Source: Neospora caninum Liverpool (lineage: Eukaryota; Apicomplexa; Conoidasida; Eucoccidiorida; Sarcocystidae). Taken from it: DNA of 64,000 nt. Positions 60,166 to 64,000 of the stretch are shown piece after piece. A model generated the notes under the pieces. That model was not told where the DNA came from and searched no databases. It saw only the letters and a program-made list of their open reading frames with translations. The position numbers were made by a program, and so were the translations under genes. The stretch is taken from contig NC_018393.1 in assembly GCF_000208865.1 (NCBI RefSeq), forward strand, positions 2,684,714 through 2,748,713. Direction: 5' to 3'. Positions within the stretch are counted from its first letter, which is position 1; every line of letters begins with the position of its first letter.

Positions 60166-61423
60166 CTACCCTGGGCCGACGCGCGGCTGGTCGAAGTCTG
60201 CAATCCCAGACAGAAGTGGAAACCAGGCGAACGATGCATGCACCGAAAACGCGGCGAAGAAAGCGTCTGCGGAACTCCTGCACACCACCAGACAATATGA
60301 AAAGCCGCTGCAAACCCAGACGGAGGGGCAGAACCAGCCGAAGCGAAACCGCAGAATCTGGAGAGGCGGAAGGATACGAAAAGAGCAGTTCGTGAAGGCG
60401 ACCTGGGTTCTCTCCGTAAAACTCGAGAGTCGCCGAGAAAGAACAAACTCCCTCGGTCTTGTCTCTGTGGACAACCGCACGCCGCTCTCTGTCTCTCTCA
60501 AAGACAGGTCAAGAGAAGGGAGAAAGGAGGAGCGACACGAGGGAGAGAGCAGGAAGAGATGCAAAGACGGGAGAGAAACTCGGACCTACGTTCTGAGAGA
60601 GATGCGAGATGAGCATTGAGCTTCTCCATTCTCTGGCGATGCGTCAACTTCAGTCTCTCGTTCACGCGCTCCTTCTCTCTCTTTTTCTGGGCCAGCCGAA
60701 AAGCTTTCTCCGCAGGCGTCCAGTTCGGATTCTGTTCTTCCTCGAGCAGCAGCAAGTCTTCGTCGACTGCACAAAAAGAACGGAACGCGACAAGGACGAC
60801 GCCGTCCCTCCCCTTCCTTTTCTCATCGCGGTTTTCGGACTCTTCTCTGTTTCAGCTTCGCTTTAGAGTGTCTCGCCGTCTTGACCGAGCGCGGATCGAC
60901 CGCATCGATCAAGCAGTCTCGCGTGGGATCCCCCTCCTCGAGAACACAACCCCTCGGCCGGATGGAACGAACAGCCCAAACAGGCCGATGAAAAATCCCT
61001 TCGTCACGGTGGCCGAGGTGCGTCTTTCTCGCCTTCTCGTTCCCCACCTTCGTATTTCTGTGACTTCCTCCCCTCCTTCGTATCCGTCCTTGACTGCTCC
61101 TCTCTGTGTTTCTCCACTTTTTTCAAGTCTTCGTCAGTTCTCTTCCGCGTTTTTTCCTGCGCGCTCTGGGCAAAACGCCGCCGCCTACCTTCTTCGTCGC
61201 CTACGGGGGACCGGTCTCCCTCGGCTCCGTCAGCTTCGCTCGGATCCTTGCCGTTCTGCTCGCCTCGCTCCTCTTCCGCCGTCTCGGTCTTCTCCCGCTT
61301 CACCTCGAACTCTTCCTGATCTTCTTCTCTCTTGCGCTTCTTCTTCTTCTTCTTCTCGTTCGAGGGAAGCGCTCTGCCCTTGAGGGTCAGACGGCCCTGG
61401 ATCGCGGTGTCGTATCCCGACAT
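60166..61423 (-). CDS. FAM32A: FAM32A homologue, spliceosomal exon-ligation factor
   Basis: Small nuclear protein of 147 residues (human 112). In the human post-branching spliceosome FAM32A reaches the catalytic core with its C-terminal tail and promotes exon ligation. Exons in transcript order: 61189-61423, 60590-60766, 60166-60197; phases 1 and 1 agree. The N terminus MSGYDTAIQGRLTLKG matches the family start (xxxYExVQxGxLKLKG) and is followed by a Lys run and an acidic linker. Exon 2 carries the conserved core WTPAEKAFRLAQKKREKERV, LTHRQRMEKLNAHLASLSE. The last coding exon is only 32 nt and encodes HFDQPRVGPG, matching the family tail HYDIPKVSWTK. The start is preceded by GACAA, a reasonable initiation context. 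The family call rests on both ends and the core, so it is firm. Confidence 0.9.
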
Positions 61424-61932
61424 TTGTCGAATCGCAACGAGGCTGTCCGCGCAGAGAAACGAAGGGAGAGGCGGCCGAAACCTGCGAGTGGCTGAAAGTG
61501 AAGAGGGGTGCGGGGGAAGAAACGAAAGACAAGGAAGAAAAAAAAGAAGAAGGCCGCAGAGAGCAGCGTCGGGTCAGCGGAAACCCCCGAGGAAACTGAG
61601 TTTAGGGCCAAAAAACGGAGGAGAAAGCGAGCGCGGAGGGAAAAGAGGGCGACGGCGAGTCTGAGCTGCAGAAAACAAAAGAGGAAACAAAGAGAAAAGA
61701 AAAACTAGAGGGGGGCCGACGCAAAAAGAGGGCAAGACGGCCCTTGAGAATGGCCCCTAAAGACAACGATCCACGTCCGTTCTCTCTCTCGTGAGGACGC
61801 GACGAGTCTTCGCTTCAGACCGGTTTTCGTCAGGGCGCAGCTTCGCGTTTTATCCCACTGCGACCTGCGTCCTTTCCTAGGCCTTGACTCACAGCGGAGC
61901 ACTGCGTGGTGAGGACGGATTACAGTACTCAC

Positions 61933-63010
61933 AAAGAACTTGAGTGTCTGGGTCTCATGGAGCCGCATGCAGTATCCGACACCAGAATGAACCACTAGCA
62001 AACCGGCGGCGTCGGACTCCCCGAATGTTCCTTCTGAAACTTGGACCCAAACCTACCGAGCTTCTCCGGCCGCAGGCAAGTCCCGCGCAAACGTTAGGCG
62101 TCACGAGAGAAACGCCACGCGCGAAAGAGTAGACAAAAGCAGAGACAAAATGGCGGAGACAAAATGGAAGAGACAATGGAGGAGCCAAAAAAGGAGGGGA
62201 AGGATTTGTGTCGATGGAGCTTCGTGGAAGCGACGCGCTCTACTCCTCGTGGTCGCGGCGGGCTGCCGATCTGTCCTCGGACACACAGTGGAAGAAGAAG
62301 ATGAGGAGAAGAGCGACGACGCCTGAGAAAAAAACGGGCGACCAGACAAGGCAGCAGCGTGAGGGAGAGAACGGGACGAAGAGGCGCGTCGGTGAAGGAC
62401 GACAGAGGGGAAGAGGGAGCGCGGGACAGCACCACTGGAAAGGCAAGAGAGGCGAGACAGAAGAGAGCACGAAGGAAGGAACTCTCGAGGCAACCGGACG
62501 GGGGAAAGCGAAAGCAGCAAACGACCGGGGAAAGGGGAGCGCGGAGGAAGAGGCAAACCGGAACAAGAGGCGGAGGCTAAAGGACGCGACAAGCAGCAAA
62601 CGAAGCACCGTACGTCAGCAAAGAAAGAGAACGCATCTGAAGCGAAGAAAGGAGAGAATCAGAACGTGGCAGGCCGGAGGAGAAGATCGAGAAAGAACAC
62701 TTTCGGCAAGGTGTCCACCAAGGTTCTTCGGAGGCGCAAAGCAAGCGTAGAAAACAAGAAGACAGAGACGGCGCGATCCGCTCAAGAGAAAGCGCGCGTT
62801 CGTGCGCCGAGGGAAAGAGACTGAACCCTCGGGAGGAAGAAGCTGGCCAAAGGGGAAGAACGGCAGTTGGGACGAGTTTTGCGCGAAAAAAGAGGAGACA
62901 CGGGCAACTGCGAAGAAGGCACGAAAGAAAAACGGCAAGTGTCTGGGATCAGAAAGAGGAAAGGGCAGCTTACCTGCGATATTCGCGAAGAGGTAGGCCT
63001 CGTACTCCAT
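61933..63010 (-). CDS. Putative two-exon gene start, unidentified
   Basis: Two short exons join in phase: 62974-63010 (MEYEAYLFANIA plus one base) and 61933-62033, which continues EGTFGESDAAGLLVVHSGV and GYCMRLHETQTLKFF before a GTGAGT donor. Both splice sites are good and the joined peptide has a normal soluble-protein composition, unlike the Arg/Ser-rich frames around it. Sequence upstream of the ATG at 63010 stays open but is pyrimidine-rich and looks like 5' UTR. I could not find the following exon, which would have to lie within ~500 bases of the FAM32A start, and I do not recognise the family. If there is no splice at 61933, the frame runs on to a stop at 61705. Confidence 0.35.
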
Positions 63011-64000
63011 CGCGTGGAGAGAAGAGAGACAGCGGATCTGTGCAGAGGAGGTGGGAGAAAGACCCAGAGAGGAGGAGGATCGACGCAGGAGAGGCGCTTG
63101 AGACGGTGGAGAAGAGAACGCCCTCGAGAAAGAGAAGGAGCGAGGAAGCGAACGAAGGAAGGAGAGAAGAGACCGAGCGGGAGATACACCGGAAAGCAGT
63201 GAGACGGCGACAATGAACACGAGGAGGCTCAAGCAAGCACGCCAAAACACACAGATTGGGAAACCCGGAGAAAAAAAAGACCGGTCGAAGAATTTCTCCA
63301 CACGAGATTGAGACTCAGGAGAGTATTGATCTATTTGTATGCAGGGGGAGACACAGGTGAACGCTCTCTGCAATGCAGACGAATACTGATGCGTGCGGAA
63401 GGAGGGTGCACAGAGAGAGGCAGTGGAAAGAGTCGGAACTCAGGCGCAGCGCAAAGAGCGGAGAGACCGGACGGAAGAAAAGGGACAAAGACCGAGGTTG
63501 TCGAAGGGAACAAGAAACAGGGGCAAAAAAAGGACGGAGAACTGACGAGGAGAGATGCACAGGGGCTGACGACTGGTGAAAAAGCGAGAAGAGCGCGAGG
63601 GAGAGTAAAAACAAACGCGAGAAGGGAGGACGAGGAAAAAGAGAGTCAAAAGAACTCTTCGTGCCGCGGAAGACCATGGAAGGCCCAAACGAGAGTGCAC
63701 AGAGTGAGGCGCGAAGTCCCCGCCTGCCGTAATAAAGGAAGAGAGAAGTACAGCTTCTCTTCACATTTGAAATTTCCTGTGGAAAGAAAACTGATTATCT
63801 CTATTGCGTCCTCTGATGTGAAGTCCAACGTTCTCCGCGTGTGTCTGGCGAAAATGTGCGCATGCACCATCCCGGACACGAGATGAAAAGGTCAGGCTGC
63901 GGTCGCCAACTTCATCGCCTTAATAGCCCCAGGCCACAGACCGTTGAGGAGACATCAAGTCGCTGTGTGTCACTTCCTGACTGTTTCCGAGAGTTCTAAG
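63011..64000. other. Right-end region, no gene called
   Basis: The DNA is strongly purine-rich on the plus strand, giving Ser/Arg/Leu-rich frames on the minus strand that look like 5' UTR or promoter of a minus-strand transcript. A hydrophobic minus-strand stretch near 63.2 kb resembles a signal, but its frame has no convincing ATG. Nothing conserved is visible. Confidence 0.4.

Overview
The window looks like nuclear DNA of a coccidian apicomplexan, most likely Toxoplasma gondii or a close relative such as Hammondia or Neospora. Reasons: moderately GC-rich DNA, genes with many short GT-AG introns, pyrimidine-rich stretches before acceptors, abundant TA, TATG and GATA microsatellites in introns and spacers, TGCATGC motifs in a spacer, and recessed secretory signals behind Ser/Pro-rich N termini. 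Species was not tested by any search. All exon models were built by hand by matching splice sites, intron phase and protein family conservation.

Left end (1-2369, minus strand): the first two exons of a mitochondrial AFG3/paraplegin-type m-AAA protease; the AAA and peptidase exons lie beyond base 1. From about 2.4 to 13.9 kb the DNA is gene-poor and less GC-rich. Its main content is a tandem duplication of a ~2.5 kb unit, each copy carrying an intronless gene for a small secreted protein of unknown function (5798-6733 and 8369-9304, minus). The copies are nearly identical except for the C-terminal quarter of the protein and the 3' flank. A single-exon hypothetical ORF (13928-14752, minus) closes this region.

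Middle (16-47 kb, plus strand): three multi-exon genes head to tail. They are a PP2C/PPM-type phosphatase with a recessed signal sequence (16078-21846, 8 exons); an aminoacyl-tRNA-protein transferase of the bacterial Aat fold, like the Plasmodium ATEL1 enzyme (26527-30381, 6 exons); and a divergent Hsp100/Clp ATPase with a secretory leader (33447-46786, 18 exons).

Right end (50.9-63 kb, minus strand): ribophorin I/OST1 of the oligosaccharyltransferase (50907-57890, 10 exons), a FAM32A spliceosomal factor with a 32-nt last coding exon (60166-61423, 3 exons), and a short putative two-exon gene start (61933-63010) that I could not identify.

The genes are not an operon. A loose theme is the secretory pathway (ribophorin I, secreted Clp ATPase, secreted phosphatase, secreted duplicated pair) plus organelle and N-end-rule protein quality control (m-AAA protease, ATEL-like transferase).
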